Part shown: one piece after another, positions 52,701 through 64,000 of the stretch
Layout of the letters: each line of letters begins with the position of its first letter
Position numbering within the stretch: the stretch's first letter is position 1
Assembly (NCBI GenBank): GCA_028023455.1
Contig: JAQFVV010007264.1
Coordinates: 1-64,000, forward strand
DNA: 64,000 bases
Reading direction: 5' to 3'
Origin: Epiperipatus broadwayi
Lineage: Eukaryota; Onychophora; Udeonychophora; Euonychophora; Peripatidae
Program-made: the position numbers and the translations under genes
The notes under the pieces: model-generated
Databases searched by the model: none
What the model was told of the DNA's origin: nothing
The model's input: only the letters and a program-made list of their open reading frames with translations

Positions 52701-54869
52701 GGCTTGAATAGTACTTTATTAAACATCATATTTCCTATTTCTATAATATAAAATTTATAGCACTAGCTACAAAGTAAATATAAAAATTACAACAACAATA
52801 GCTGCAGCAGCAACAACATCACAACAATAACGCAACAATAACAATAAATGAAAACATTTTTTTTTTGCTTGTACCCTTTTTTCAGGTAAAGTGTTAAAAA
52901 CAATATGACAGAATTATAAACACATTTTTTTTTTTCATATGTCAAAGCATAAATATTTTTGATATTATCAAAATGGACCGAACATATTGTCCGATAATAA
53001 CTATATATATATCAACTTTAAAAAAGTATATATTTATATTATAACAAACTTTAAATAAACAATATTAATTATTTATAAAACCATAGAAATGATTGAGTCG
53101 TTTGTCAATTTGTAAAGAAAGTGAATTTAAATGTTTATTAAAAAAATAAGCTTATTAAAAAAACCGTCAAATAAAATTTAAAAAATCAGCAAAAGTTAAA
53201 AATATTTTCAAAATGAGTGTTTGAATTATAATATCTATGCTATATTACCATAGTATATTGAAATTCATAAATGCATTTACTGATGACTGTGAAGTTAAAA
53301 TTTAAAATCACGTGTCAGTTTTGTTTTATAAAATATTACTCTGGATATGTGCACTGAGGCGAATAAAGTACTGTGTAAATATTTTGATTATTTTCTTTAC
53401 TAAAATAGGGTGTTTGTTTTCTTGCATTGTATATCTTTTAAGATTTTGGTTTGCTTTTATTTTTAAATAGTTTTTAGAATTTATAGAAACAAAAATTATC
53501 TTATAAAACTTAAACAATTTAAAGATATGATTTGAATTAACAATTTTTACTTATCAATTGTATTTTCAAGTTTTATTTTTTCCATTAAAAAACTTCATTG
53601 ATCTTGAGATCAAATACAAACTTTGTTTAACTTTGTTTGTAAACATACTTTCATTATAAAACTCTTAGCAGTTTCATATATACTGCGAACAACTTAGCCA
53701 TTGGGAATATTGATTAGTTAAAAAAGAGAAGTCTTTTTAATTAAATTAGTAAACAGTTTCTCAGAAGATTGTTTCTATATTTTCATTTTAAAAAGTAGGT
53801 TTTATTTTTCAAAAAAAAAAAAAAAAATTGAAAAAAAAAAAAAAGTTCCAAAATTGAAATTTATGCTCTGAACAAAACTTTTTTTCGTCAAAAAAGGGTA
53901 GCTAAAGAAATATGACACAAAATATTTTTTTAAAGAAGCATGAGAATTAACAAATCATGAAAAAAAAATTAAGAAATTAGATTTACAAATAAAACATTAC
54001 ATAAAATAAAGTTATATTACCAATATCGTAAAAACTCTTGTAACGTTTAGAAAAAATGATGGTTGAACGTAATAAGTGATCAAATTGTGATTTTTTTCTC
54101 CCTTTTTTGCAGCAGGGAATTTCCATAGGAACCAGCAATTCGTTAATTTGGCACTCTCGCAGTTGAATAAAACCCCACAAGACAAACAATATACTTAACT
54201 GTCATAATTTAAACAGAGTTTATTATTTTTTTCCTCCAGCGTGGTAATGTTCCTAGGTAAATATATAAATTCAAGAAAGAAAGATCACTGCATATATTGA
54301 CAATTTTTAAAACAAAAACCTTAATCAATCTAATAACTCGGTAATTTCTTCTCTCTAAAACTACCATGATAATTTTAATTGTGTTTTTTTATTATAAAAA
54401 ATTATCTATGCAACAATATTCTAAATAAATTTTAATTTACTGCATTGCCTTTCCACAAAATATGTTTATTTCATTTTACATTTTTTTTAATTGCTATGTA
54501 CGTTTTGACTGTGCGTTATTTCCACATAAAAATAAAAATGGTAAAATAAATTAACTTAATTTTACTTAATACATATATTTATAATATTGATTTTATACTA
54601 ATAAATCTGTAAATATACTTCAGTAATTTCATTTTTATGGTCTAGGGATTTTAACTATAAGACCCAAAATATTTTCAAAAATGTCTATTCCTAAATTTTG
54701 GTGAATATCTGAATTATCCCATAAATAAAAATAATATTTTGTAGAAGATATGTATCATTTTAAAATTAATTTGATTTATTAATTTAACAATTGATAAAAT
54801 GTATGTTATTTTTTGTAGACGTCTAATTTTCTTTTAACTTTTATAGCAGCTATTTAAATAGATTGTTGT
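52701..54869. other. AT-rich spacer, no recognised gene
   Basis: Contains a CAACAA-type trinucleotide-rich stretch near 52789-52850 and A/T homopolymers near 53810-53845. Short frames have no recognisable motif. Confidence 0.5.
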
Positions 54870-55242
54870 CAAGTTTTTCCATACATATAATTTTATCAAC
54901 CTTACCATCAAGGTTGATTAGCCCATCATCCAGCCTTTTCACTAGTTCTTTGGCCATGGTGTCAATTTCCTCTGACTATGTATTATTTTCTTGGACATTT
55001 CATCCAATTTATTTCTCATACTCTCATTATTTTTTCTGGCTCTTTTTTTTAGATATTTTATCTAATTTGCCCCTGTAAATTTAATTGGCTATTTCATCAA
55101 ACTTCATGATAATTTCTACCAGAAAGATTATCAATATATCTCTAATCATGGCATATATTTGTCTCTAGATTAGCTGATTTTGTCTTATCTTCCATTTTAT
55201 TAATTTTTGATTTACTAACTTCAAATATTATTTATTCCTTAG

Positions 55243-55312
<70 letters not shown>

Positions 55313-55560
55313 TTTATGTACTTCTATCTTTTTATTTCTATTTACCAGCAATGCATCTGTCAATTGCAGTTCCCTCAACTGCTTCATTTTCTGTTTAATA
55401 TTCTGATCTACTGTTACTATTCATCTTAAGTTTAACTGTCTATGTTAGTTCATCTATACCTGTCCACTCTACTTTAACAATTTACAATTTATTTTTATTA
55501 ACAGTTGCATCATTTCTCTAACTTGATTAGTATCTTCTTGTTATAGTTTTTCCGCAAAAA
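54870..55560 (-). pseudogene. Relic of a gag-like coiled coil
   Basis: Broken minus-strand frames give KINKMEDKTKSANLETNI, SMRNKLDEMSKKIIHSQRK and ETDTMAKELVKRLDDGLINL, and further upstream IKQKMKQLRELQLTDALLVN. The charged, lysine/glutamate-rich coiled-coil style is that of the N-terminal half of the 5-kb gag. No gag core domain follows, so membership in that family is inference. A (TA)n array interrupts it at 55247-55312. Confidence 0.4.
55247..55312. repeat. (TA)n microsatellite
   Basis: About 32 TA units. Confidence 0.95.
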
Positions 55561-57429
55561 AAAAAAAAAAAAACAACAAAAAAAACAATTTTCATGTATC
55601 TCTATTTTTCCCTACTTATTTATATAGAAGTGGGGGAAAATCACTTAAGAAGAAAAATTAAATCTCACTTTTTTTAAACTAACAAACAACTATTCTTTTT
55701 ATATTTTCTATCTATTTTTATTACTAGATCATCTCAGGTTAAGTCCTTTATTCAGCCTCACTTTGAACCACCATTGAACTATGTAATCCTTTAATGGTAT
55801 ATATATATATACGAACTATAATGTATTTATATGTTAGTTCCAAGAGGCGGTACTGGATTTCTTAACCATGTGGGTAATTTAATATTTATATTATATATAT
55901 ATATATATATTGATACAGTTGCGCATATATATTTACTCTATTTAAAATAACCAAATCATGGTTTCAAACAAATAACTAATTAATGAAGCATTCAGAAATC
56001 ACGACTATATTTTCTGATTATCTAGAACCTTGAGTTTTAATAATAAATTTTAATATAAAAACAAAATTATTGTTAACGGGGCTTAATCCAGTACTATTAT
56101 GTCTAAAGTGGCTTTTATGTTTGTGTATAAATGTAAAACTAGTTTACTAACATACTGTTTTAGTAATGATTAACTACTCTTTTCCCTAATATTTTAATTG
56201 ATATCCTCAGACAATATTTTGGTACGTGTATTCTGTCAGTAAAAAATGAACGAACGGCACTAACATGCATTAGCATACAAAGAAGAAAAAAAATACTGAG
56301 TTTGTTTCTTTGGATTTTTATAAAACTAAATATTTAATAAAATAAAAAAATAGATGATGTAACTATTTTATTTTTACCTTCCCCCCCTCTCCAATGCATA
56401 AAGTATTATTAGATAATAAACATTTATATAAACTAATAATAACACAGATTAATTAAAATATTAGTAAAATAAAATATATAATGCAATGTCTAATGTTAAA
56501 TTAAGTAACTCATTAGCAAGTTTCTCAGTTTATTTAATTGTATGTTTATTTAAAGAAAACAATAGAAAGACTTTTATAATTAAATTAAGTTTTTCTTGCA
56601 TCCGTATTCACAAAATATTAAGACGGGTTTTCTTTCAGTTATTTTTTTATATATGGGAATGACTTTATATTCCGTTTTCAGAATCCTTTTTGGATTTGCA
56701 AGTCATTATTGATGTAAGATTATTTCAGTCCAGAAATTTCTTTTTTGATATTGACAGTAAGCTATGGTATACTGGCAGTAGCTTCATTCCTGCAGTAAAT
56801 AATTAAGATGGTATTGATAGTTGTTCTTGGTTTTCTAGCCAATTTACATGAAGGTTTTTATATTGTTAAAACATGTTTTACATAGACTAGCACAGCAACT
56901 GGTGAATAAACATAATAAAAATCTACATCCAAAGAATACTGGAAATTAACATCAGAATAACAGCATAAGAGAGAATTGAGAATTTAATAAAATCAATGGA
57001 CCATTTTATATACTATGACCACAATCCCATATACTATGACCACAATCCCACACATTACTGTTTATCACATCTTTTATATAGTATTTCTTTATGTGTGCGT
57101 CTGTAATTTTATGTAACTGTTATTTTTTTCTCACTTAAACTTTACATGAGGAAACAGATATGTGTATAGTTATTGCAAAATTTATATAAAATAATTATTA
57201 AACAGCATAACCTCATTTTTAGAGGCAATAAGGAAAGAGAAGGTAGACCTGGACTACTATATTTGCAAATATATTTGTTATGAATGTTTGTTGGTTTAAT
57301 ATTTAGTTAATCTACTGACACTTAGAATCATGACTGGTGTTAATGGCAATATGTTGGGCTAGTTCAATATTTATAATTGAAAAATGATGAAGATGTTTCA
57401 GATTATGATGAATAAATTCAAGCCTCTGG
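55561..57429. other. AT-rich spacer, no recognised gene
   Basis: Short (TA)n tracts near 55797-55811 and 55891-55910. A 20-bp block (ATACTATGACCACAATCCCA) occurs twice in tandem near 57012-57051. No gene seen. Confidence 0.5.
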
Positions 57430-58800
57430 AAAAAAAATAGAATAATGCTAAAAATTAATTTAAAAAATTTCAAAACCAAGATAGAAACAAACTGAGAATA
57501 TTAAAACCTCTTGAATTTATAATTAATAGTGAGTTTAAGAAATTTAAAATCAAATTCCAAGCAGTAAAGATTAAAATAACGGCTAACATGGAATGATAAA
57601 AACCTGAAAATAATTATAAGCTAGGCAAAATAGAGAAAGGTAAGATAGAATTTTAGAATAAATTAGAAGTTATATTTACCTTTTTTTAGAAATAATTTTT
57701 AGAATTTTGTTGTGAATAAAAAGCTGAATTTATCAAATTTAGAAAGACCCAGATTGAAACTGAAAATGGACTAAAAAAACTAGAAGCAGAATGCAAGGAA
57801 TCAAAGCTGGAATCTCAAGATTTTCAGAAGTAGCTAATAACACAACATAAAATCTTACATGATGAACTTTACAGATTTTAAGTAAGAAATGGAAAACTTT
57901 CATTGAACATTTAAATTTGAAATTCAATAATAAATGAAAATGATGAATGCAAACAAAAAGAAGAAATCGTGAAAATGTTGTGAAAACGATGTAAATGTGT
58001 CATTGAAAAATGTAAATATGACAAAAGGAATTTTGAGATTATCTAGAAACATGTAATTGTTTTTCTCCTAGTCAGATTAATGAAATTCAAATGAAGATAA
58101 AGATGATAATGTTGAAGATTGAAGATAAAACAAAGATAAAATATAAAAGACAAAATTAAGGATTTTATAATACTGAAGGATTTAAGCAAGTTATAGAATC
58201 AGCAATAGATTTTTCAAAGTAGAATTATTAGAAGTTATTACCAGTTTAGTTAAATTAAGTGAAAAGTATCTATTAGAAGTTAATCAAAATATAGTAAGTT
58301 TGAATGATCAGGTTAAGAAATTGCAGGAAAAGATTGGCAATAGAGATGAACAAATATAGTTAGGAGATAACCTTCGAGAACCAGAAGGTTCAGATGAAAC
58401 AGAATTCAAAAAATGATGGTAAATATAAAACTATGGAAATGAGTTTATAGAGAAAATGGAAGAGTTAAATATTAAGCAAAAAATACATGGGGCATAATTT
58501 AAATGAAAACATGACAATATTTTAAAAAAATAATGCAGTGATGTTAAATGTAAATTAATATTGGAGTTCAATAAACTCAAATGTTTCTCACTTTATTCTG
58601 TTTAAATATTTAGAGATGGATTTAATGAGGATCCAACAGAATACTTGAGTAGATTAAAAAAATTATTCAAAATAAGAAAATTAGAAGAACAAAAAAATTA
58701 GCTATTGCAACAAATCATTTATACTCTGCAGCAAATATTTGGTGGCAATCTTTGTAGGACAAGCACATAACATATACAGATTATAAAAGGTCAGTAATGT
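57430..58800 (+). pseudogene. Decayed gag, 5' part (split by an insertion)
   Basis: Broken plus-strand frames give coiled-coil sequence (FIKFRKTQIETENGLKKLEA near 57735; LLEVNQNIVSLNDQVKKLQE near 58270). The gag core at about 58605-58790 reads FRDGFNEDPTEYLSRLKKLF, then NHLYSAANIWWQSL after a frameshift, then KHITYTDYK. The intact gag has FKGEYMENPSEFLNNLDELF, then NHLYGVAKDWWQSL and PMTYGDFK. Old copy with many stops. The frame is interrupted at about 58800 and resumes at 61180. Confidence 0.75.
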
Positions 58801-58806
58801 TAAAAC

Positions 58807-58815
58807 AGGCAAAAC

Positions 58816-58859
<44 letters not shown>

Positions 58860-59072
58860 ATATATATATATATATATATATATATTGCCACACACAACAA
58901 CTAGAATAATCAGAAGACTTGTGCATATAATTCCCATATATTGCCTACTCATCCAATATCACCAGACTAGTTTCTGGCTTATGGCCTTCATTATGGCTTT
59001 TGGCATCCATTGATTACTTTAGCTTGCTGGATGTGGCAATATATATATATATATATATAGTGAGTTTTGCCT
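58807..59072. mobile_element. Inverted-repeat element (AGGCAAAACTC family)
   Basis: The left terminus AGGCAAAACTCACT is matched by AGTGAGTTTTGCCT at the right end (59059-59072), each followed inward by (TA)n. A second inner pair, TTGCCACA and TGTGGCAA, flanks the core. The core shares GAAGACTTGTGCATA with the small element at 63576 (GAAGGCTTGTGCATA). No protein. Confidence 0.7.
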
Positions 59073-59104
59073 ACTTTAACCCTTAACTGATTCTTTTAAC
59101 TTAT

Positions 59105-59852
59105 TTAACCCTTTTCCCGCCTCTTACGAAGCTCCTCGTCGACATCTGACGTCACTCTAACTCTGCCAGTTCTTATGCTAAAATATTCGTTAGACAGGTA
59201 TTGAATAGGTTTTTAAAAGTTCTGTAAGATGGTGCCCTCTTCCGAATTATTTTACAAGTAAAAAAAAAATGCATTTAAACCTAAACAAAGAAAGAACATT
59301 ACTTGTGATTGGTTCTTAGCATGCTCTCAGCCGAAAAAGACATTCTGATTGGCTGGAAAGAACAAAGAAACCGCCTGATCAAAGAAAATAAAGAAAAACG
59401 CTGAGATTTTTATTTCGAATATGATTTAAATTATTATAAAAGAATATTTTGAGAAATTACAAATTATTTTCAGAGAGAATACTAAAAAAACAAAATTATT
59501 TTCAAAAAATATTGATGATTTTAGTAAAAATATTTAAGATTTAGTAAAAAGAAATATTTACTTTTCTATAACTTAAAAGTCGACCTTTTTGTTTATATTA
59601 TAGCTTTTATGTTGCTGAAATTGAATATTTTAGAATAAATAAATAGCAATTTATTTTTGAAAGAACTTTCGTTCTCTTCATAACCTGAAAAATTAGTAAT
59701 ATACTTTTTATAAACATATCTGAGTTGAATTTAATATTATAGGCGAATATGTTTTAACAATAGACTTTGTCTTCAGTTTGTGAGTTGGCCAATTAAAAGA
59801 TTTGATTTTTACCTCATACAACCAATAATATAATTAGCGGTTTAAGGGTTAA
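59105..59852. mobile_element. PiggyBac-like MITE with TTAA borders
   Basis: The left border is TTAA-CCCTTTTCCCGC (59105-59120) and the right border GCGGTTTAAGGG-TTAA (59837-59852). TTAA duplication plus CCCTT.../...AAGGG ends is the piggyBac hallmark. The inverted repeat is imperfect (CCCTTTTCCCGC against CCCTTAAACCGC). The interior is GC-richer than its surroundings at 59110-59360 and encodes no transposase. Confidence 0.6.
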
Positions 59853-60188
59853 AAGAGTTAATCTTTGTCTAATATTTGTATTGGTCCACTACTTAAATCT
59901 GAGAACAATATTATTTGTCCGTTCATTTCCAACCGGTTTCTATTGTTAAAATAATAATCTAAAATACACAGAATTTTTTTAATTCAGCTTCTAAAATTGA
60001 ATAATTTTAGATTCAAATTGGTTAAATGTAACGAAAAATTAAAAATAATGTTAATAACTGAAAAAAAATATAAGAAAAATGTTTAAAAAATAGCCAGCAG
60101 TAAAACAAAAGAATTATAATTCAACCAATCACTGTGTCATTATTTAGTTCTCCAGCTGTCAAAATAATTCTCTTTTTATTTCCAACAT

Positions 60189-60900
60189 GCTTATTTTTCT
60201 TGTAAAATTTAAAATTTTCAAAATCAAACTTTATATTTCGATAAAGTAATGTCAAATCTTATTTATAAATGTAAAAAATTATGATAGATATGATTATTTA
60301 CTACAAAATCAATTACAAATGTGTAAAATCTTTAATTTTTATTTCTGGCTTTATCATTTAGAAATGCCTACTATCCAAATTACAATTGTTAGCATGAACC
60401 ACCTGACTTGAAGAATGATGATTTTGTCTATGCTTATTTTTCTTGTAATATTTAACATTTTGAAATCAAACTTTATATTTCGATAAAGTAATGCAAAATC
60501 TTATTTATGAATGTAGAAAAAATTATGATAGATGTAATTATTTACTTCAAAATATGAAAGTGTACTACATTGCATCTTCAGTTTTGAATTTTTCGTTTAG
60601 AAATGCCTGATTACGGACTGTAGCAATAATTGTTTTTTAGTACCGATTATTTTTCCAAATGTATTTTTCTTGTAATATTTAAAATTTTTCAAATCAAACT
60701 TTATATTTTGATAAAGTAATGCAAAAATCTTATTTATGAATGTAAAAAATTACAATAAAGATATTTATTTACTTCAAAATCAATTATGAACATGTAGAAT
60801 TCTTGGTTTAATTTCTGTCTTTGTCATTTAGAAATGTCTATAACCCAATTTCAAATTTGGCAAGTATCCAATCAAAGTAAGAGGCTGGTCTAACTATGAA
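60189..60900. repeat. ~235-bp tandem repeat, three copies
   Basis: TATTTTTCTTGTAA starts copies near 60192, 60435 and 60662 (spacing 243 and 227). Shared blocks are AAATCAAACTTTATATTT, GATAAAGTAATG and TTTAGAAATG. Lies inside the composite insertion. Confidence 0.85.
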
Positions 60901-61180
60901 TAGCTAGCAAATAAAATTGATTTCGTTTTTAAATATAATGTTATATGAGGACATTTTTAGAACTACAATTTTAAATTTTGAATTTCCTATAAAATAAGCC
61001 TAAAATGAAGAAATTGTGATCAAAATTGACCAATAGATGTCACATTCTATGTCCAAAAACCATATTTTGTATTTTTGTGCCCATTAAGTTAGCTACGGGG
61101 TCTCCTCAAAATAAACAACTTAAAGGTTAACAACAGTTATACACAAGCATAAGAGGAGGTGATCATGTGATGTTTATTAG

Positions 61181-61560
61181 ATCAGTAATGTCTTGGATTT
61201 TGGAAATGAAGAAAATTGATTACTTTACCAAGTAATGTAGGAGAAATACAGCCGAAGCAAAATAAGTTACCTTATTTTTTCAGAAGACAAGTAGCTAAAT
61301 TAAAAGCATTCATGGCACTCTCACTGTCTGAAACATAAATTATACATGTTATTAGAAAAAAAAAACATTCCAAAACATATTGAACAAACACTCTTATTAT
61401 CAAGTCAGTGTGATATAGAAAAAAACTGTTGAGATCTTGAGTGTGTTGGAAGTTAGAGACAATTTGCCAGAAGAGGCTTATGAGCCCAATGTTGGAGTAT
61501 CTGATAATATAGTATCAAGCTTTTCAAAAAACCAGATTACATAAAAGCCCAGAATAATAA
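61181..61560 (+). pseudogene. Decayed gag, 3' part
   Basis: Frames resume after the insertion with EKYSRSKISYL, FFRRQVAKLKAFMALSLSET, VIRKNIPKHIEQTLLLSSQ and LEVRDNLPEEAYEPN. These match SYTSFFRNQAVRLKTLTACP, RHNLPKSVEQLLIVADRG and the following region of the intact gag. Several frameshifts and stops. Confidence 0.75.
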
Positions 61561-61862
61561 AAAAAACAAAAGTAACTATTTAGAAAGAAGACCCATTTAG
61601 GTAGTAATAGAGATAATTATGGAAGCATGAGGCCAAAGAACGAGAGGAAAAATATTAGTTATGACATAACTAAAGTTTATAATTTAAATATTTAAAGGTT
61701 GATTATAAACTTGATTCATATAAATTGTGTTTTATGCAAGATTTATTATTTTTTATATTTTCTGATGAAGTTGAAAGTTATGACATTTATGTTAGTAATA
61801 TTGTTGTTTTAATGACTCAAAGGTGCAAATTAAAAATTCTTGATTATAAAAAAAGGTTAACT
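61561..61862 (+). other. Downstream of gag relic, unassigned
   Basis: A broken frame (VDYKLDSYKLCFMQDLLFFI, then EVESYDIYVSNIVVLMTQRC) lies where protease would follow gag, but I see no DTG/DSG active site. Unassigned. Confidence 0.35.
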
Positions 61863-61981
61863 TATATATATATATATATATATAATAAATAAAGTTTGAT
61901 ATCTGTAATCGTTTCACAATATATGTAATATACAAATCAATATATATATCAAAATACAGTACAATTTATATAAATTATATT

Positions 61982-62030
61982 CTTTTAGAAGTACTTTCGA
62001 CTATACACTTTGTAGTCTTTATCAACTATA
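61982..62030 (-). ncRNA. Hammerhead-like fold, PLE-B tail (left)
   Basis: Minus strand: TAG, TTGATAAA, stem II GACTA/TAGTC, GAAAGTACTTCTA. T replaces C3 and A replaces G8. Confidence 0.42.
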
Positions 62031-62246
62031 TAACATTGAATAATCAAAAGGAGACAACCCTTAACAATACCCATAGTTCAATTCAGATTTCCCACAATTC
62101 TGTTATCTTAACATTTGATGACTGGCGATTCATCGTCAAATGTTAATGAATCGCCAGTCATCAAATGTTAAGATAACAGAATTGTGGGAAATCTGAATTG
62201 AACTATGGGTATTGTTAAGGGTTGTCTCGTTTTGATTATTCAACGT

Positions 62247-62297
62247 TATATAGTTGATAAAGACTACAAAGTGTATTGTCGAAGGTACTTCTAAAAG
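62247..62297 (+). ncRNA. Hammerhead-like fold, PLE-B tail (right, damaged)
   Basis: As the left tail, but GAAG replaces GAAA and stem II has a mismatch (GACTA with TTGTC). Probably inactive. Confidence 0.38.
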
Positions 62298-62346
62298 AAT
62301 ATAATTTATATAAATTGTACTGTATTTTGATATATATATTGATTTG

Positions 62347-62454
<108 letters not shown>

Positions 62455-62466
62455 TATATATATATA

Positions 62467-63575
62467 GTTCTAAAAAAAGAGTCCTTCACCATCTAATAAA
62501 ATTATGTAAAAAAAGACCTACTAATAAAAAGTTTTACCAAAAAAAAAAAAAAAAATAAATATAAAAATTTTAAAATGAAATGGGTATATCTAGGTAAAGA
62601 TTATAACCATAATGATGGTAAAATAAATTCTGTTGTAATTCTTAAGGTTAATTTAATAAAAAATAAAATCGTAATGAGTATAAAGTAAGACCATACACTT
62701 ATTTTTAAGACAATGTCTTCTACAATTATGATAACAATAATAGTATCATTCAAAATTGAAATAAACATGACAAATTCTTAATTTAAATAACAAAAAAATA
62801 ATTTACTAGGATGACATTTGTAATTAAGAATGGATAAGTGATTTTAAGGCCATACTGAACATTATACTAATAAATCTAATTTAAAATATCTTCTGAATTT
62901 GAATTCAGTAATTTCATAATTTCAATGTATTATGGAATAATAGCATAATCTTATAAGTATGGAAAGTATATTAATAATATGGACAGTTATATTTATTAAA
63001 CAAACAAGATTGAATAAAGTGATTTTAAATGATGGATATACAATTATAATTCTTTATTCAACAAAATCATCTCTTTCTTAGATGCAATTTCAATATTTTA
63101 GATATAATTTTAATAAAGTGACTCTTATGTCAAATTTCCCATGTACTTTTAATGCATTACATTGGAATTAATTCATAATACTCTTAAAATTTATTAGATT
63201 TCTGATTAAGAGTGGATGATGTGGGAAAATGACTCTTAAAAAAATTTAATTAACAATAGACCATTCATACTTTCTATAAAACAAATAACAACTAACAATT
63301 ATCATATCTTTCAATGTCAACAAAATTCAAAACATCTACGGATATAACTATCTGTTTTAAATATCAGAAAATTAAAGTTTACAAATATACTATGAAAAAT
63401 AAAAATTAATTAAATGAATATAATATGGATAATCAACAAAACTTTTTATTAATTTGAATTTTAATAAATACTCACATTTATATCAGTCATACCATAATAA
63501 TGTCCCTTATGAATATTTACAACAATTAAATATATAAACTTACAAATTCAGCAATAACATGAATGATAAATGAAC
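62467..63575. other. AT-rich spacer, no recognised gene
   Basis: A frame near 62575-62690 (MKWVYLGKDYNHNDGKINSV) is unassigned. An A-run lies near 62538-62555. Nothing else. Confidence 0.5.
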
Positions 63576-63757
63576 AAGGCAAAACTCTCTCCATACAGTA
63601 GTACCATCCTATGCCAACTAGTGTAATCAATAGATGCCAGAAGGCTTGTGCATAACATCCCTATCTGATTGGCACAGGGTGGCACTACTGTATGAAGAGA
63701 GGTTTGCCTTAATTAATAACAATTATGTACTAGTATAAGAGATAGTGATCATGTGAT
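63576..63757. mobile_element. Small inverted-repeat element plus shared tail
   Basis: A 31-bp terminal inverted repeat (63576-63606 and 63680-63710) starts AAGGCAAAACTCTCTC and its partner, reverse-complemented, AAGGCAAACCTCTCTT; I count three mismatches over 31. The tail 63711-63757 (ending AGTGATCATGTGATGTTTA) is shared with the right end of the composite insertion at 61133-61174. The whole unit may therefore be one short non-autonomous element of that family. Confidence 0.7.
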
Positions 63758-64000
63758 GTTTAATGAAAAAAGAAATGTATATTGTTCATGTTATGCTAAA
63801 TGTAAATTAAATTTTTGAATTTTAATTATTTAATCAATGTATTTCCTAAGTACTAGTAAAACATGAATACAAAACTTACATATCAACAACATAATTTACA
63901 TTCAGACCAAGATTGCAACAAGAGGTAAGAATTGTATTCCTCAATACCTGATAACAAACCAATCAATTGTCGGCATAATGTCATGGTAAAATATTACACA
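63758..64000. other. Right edge of window, nothing recognised
   Basis: AT-rich, no frame or repeat that I can support. Confidence 0.5.

Larger units (their letters stand above)
58801..61180. mobile_element. Composite 2.4-kb insertion inside the gag relic
   Basis: TCAGTAATGT occurs at the left junction (58791-58800) and again at the right junction (61181-61190). The gag relic reads on after the second copy, so this 10-bp direct repeat is the likely target duplication. The left end is the AGGCAAAACTC inverted-repeat element (58807-59072). A piggyBac-like MITE and ~235-bp tandem repeats follow. The right end (61133-61174) has AGTGATCATGTGATGTTTA-like sequence that is also found beside the related element at 63576. 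Confidence 0.6.

Overview
The window is very AT-rich, gene-poor eukaryotic DNA, most likely from an invertebrate animal. The reasons are long (TA)n microsatellites, a Gypsy-type LTR element, an RTE/BovB-like LINE, Penelope-like elements (PLEs) with GIY-YIG endonuclease domains, and DNA-transposon MITEs. I cannot name the species. I found no convincing single-copy host gene, tRNA, rRNA or CRISPR. Almost everything recognisable is mobile or repetitive DNA, much of it nested.

Layout. Positions 1-12539 are one nearly complete LTR element. It has two ~4.24 kb LTRs, a tandem array of primer-binding-site (PBS)-like units, one intact 701-codon gag frame, a 36-codon remnant of the integrase C-terminus, and a polypurine tract. 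Protease, reverse transcriptase and integrase catalytic regions are missing. Positions 15.57-17.98 kb hold a decayed RTE-type LINE. A ~377-bp satellite with one inverted unit lies at 18.9-20.0 kb, and degenerate tandem repeats at 20.6-21.5 kb. Four loci carry PLE or PLE-like ends: 21.7-22.4, 26.2-27.5 (with a third copy at 30.6), 45.6-47.2 and 61.9-62.5 kb. At each of the four, two 5'-truncated copies diverge head to head, usually bounded by (TA)n arrays. Several of the terminal regions hold a hammerhead-ribozyme-like fold.

A Tc1/mariner-type MITE sits at 33.4-34.5 kb. From 35 to 44.3 kb I see nothing recognisable. A second LTR family with its own PBS-like tandem array ends at 45.57 kb. A 2.26-kb solo LTR with clear promoter signals is at 47.84-50.10 kb, and a LINE tail at 52.0-52.7 kb. 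Decayed relatives of the 5-kb gag occur at 23.9, 54.9-55.6 (minus strand) and 57.4-61.6 kb. The last is split by a 2.4-kb composite insertion with a 10-bp target duplication, and a piggyBac-like MITE lies within that insertion.

How the parts relate. The intact gag element is probably non-autonomous. It could supply its own capsid protein but would need reverse transcriptase and integrase from a related full Gypsy element. The PBS-like tandem array occurs in two diverged LTR families, which suggests it is a family trait. The most unusual signals are the giant-LTR gag-only element, the multi-PBS leader, and the PLE inverted pairs with hammerhead-like termini in (TA)n DNA. Alignments were made by eye and no identities were computed.
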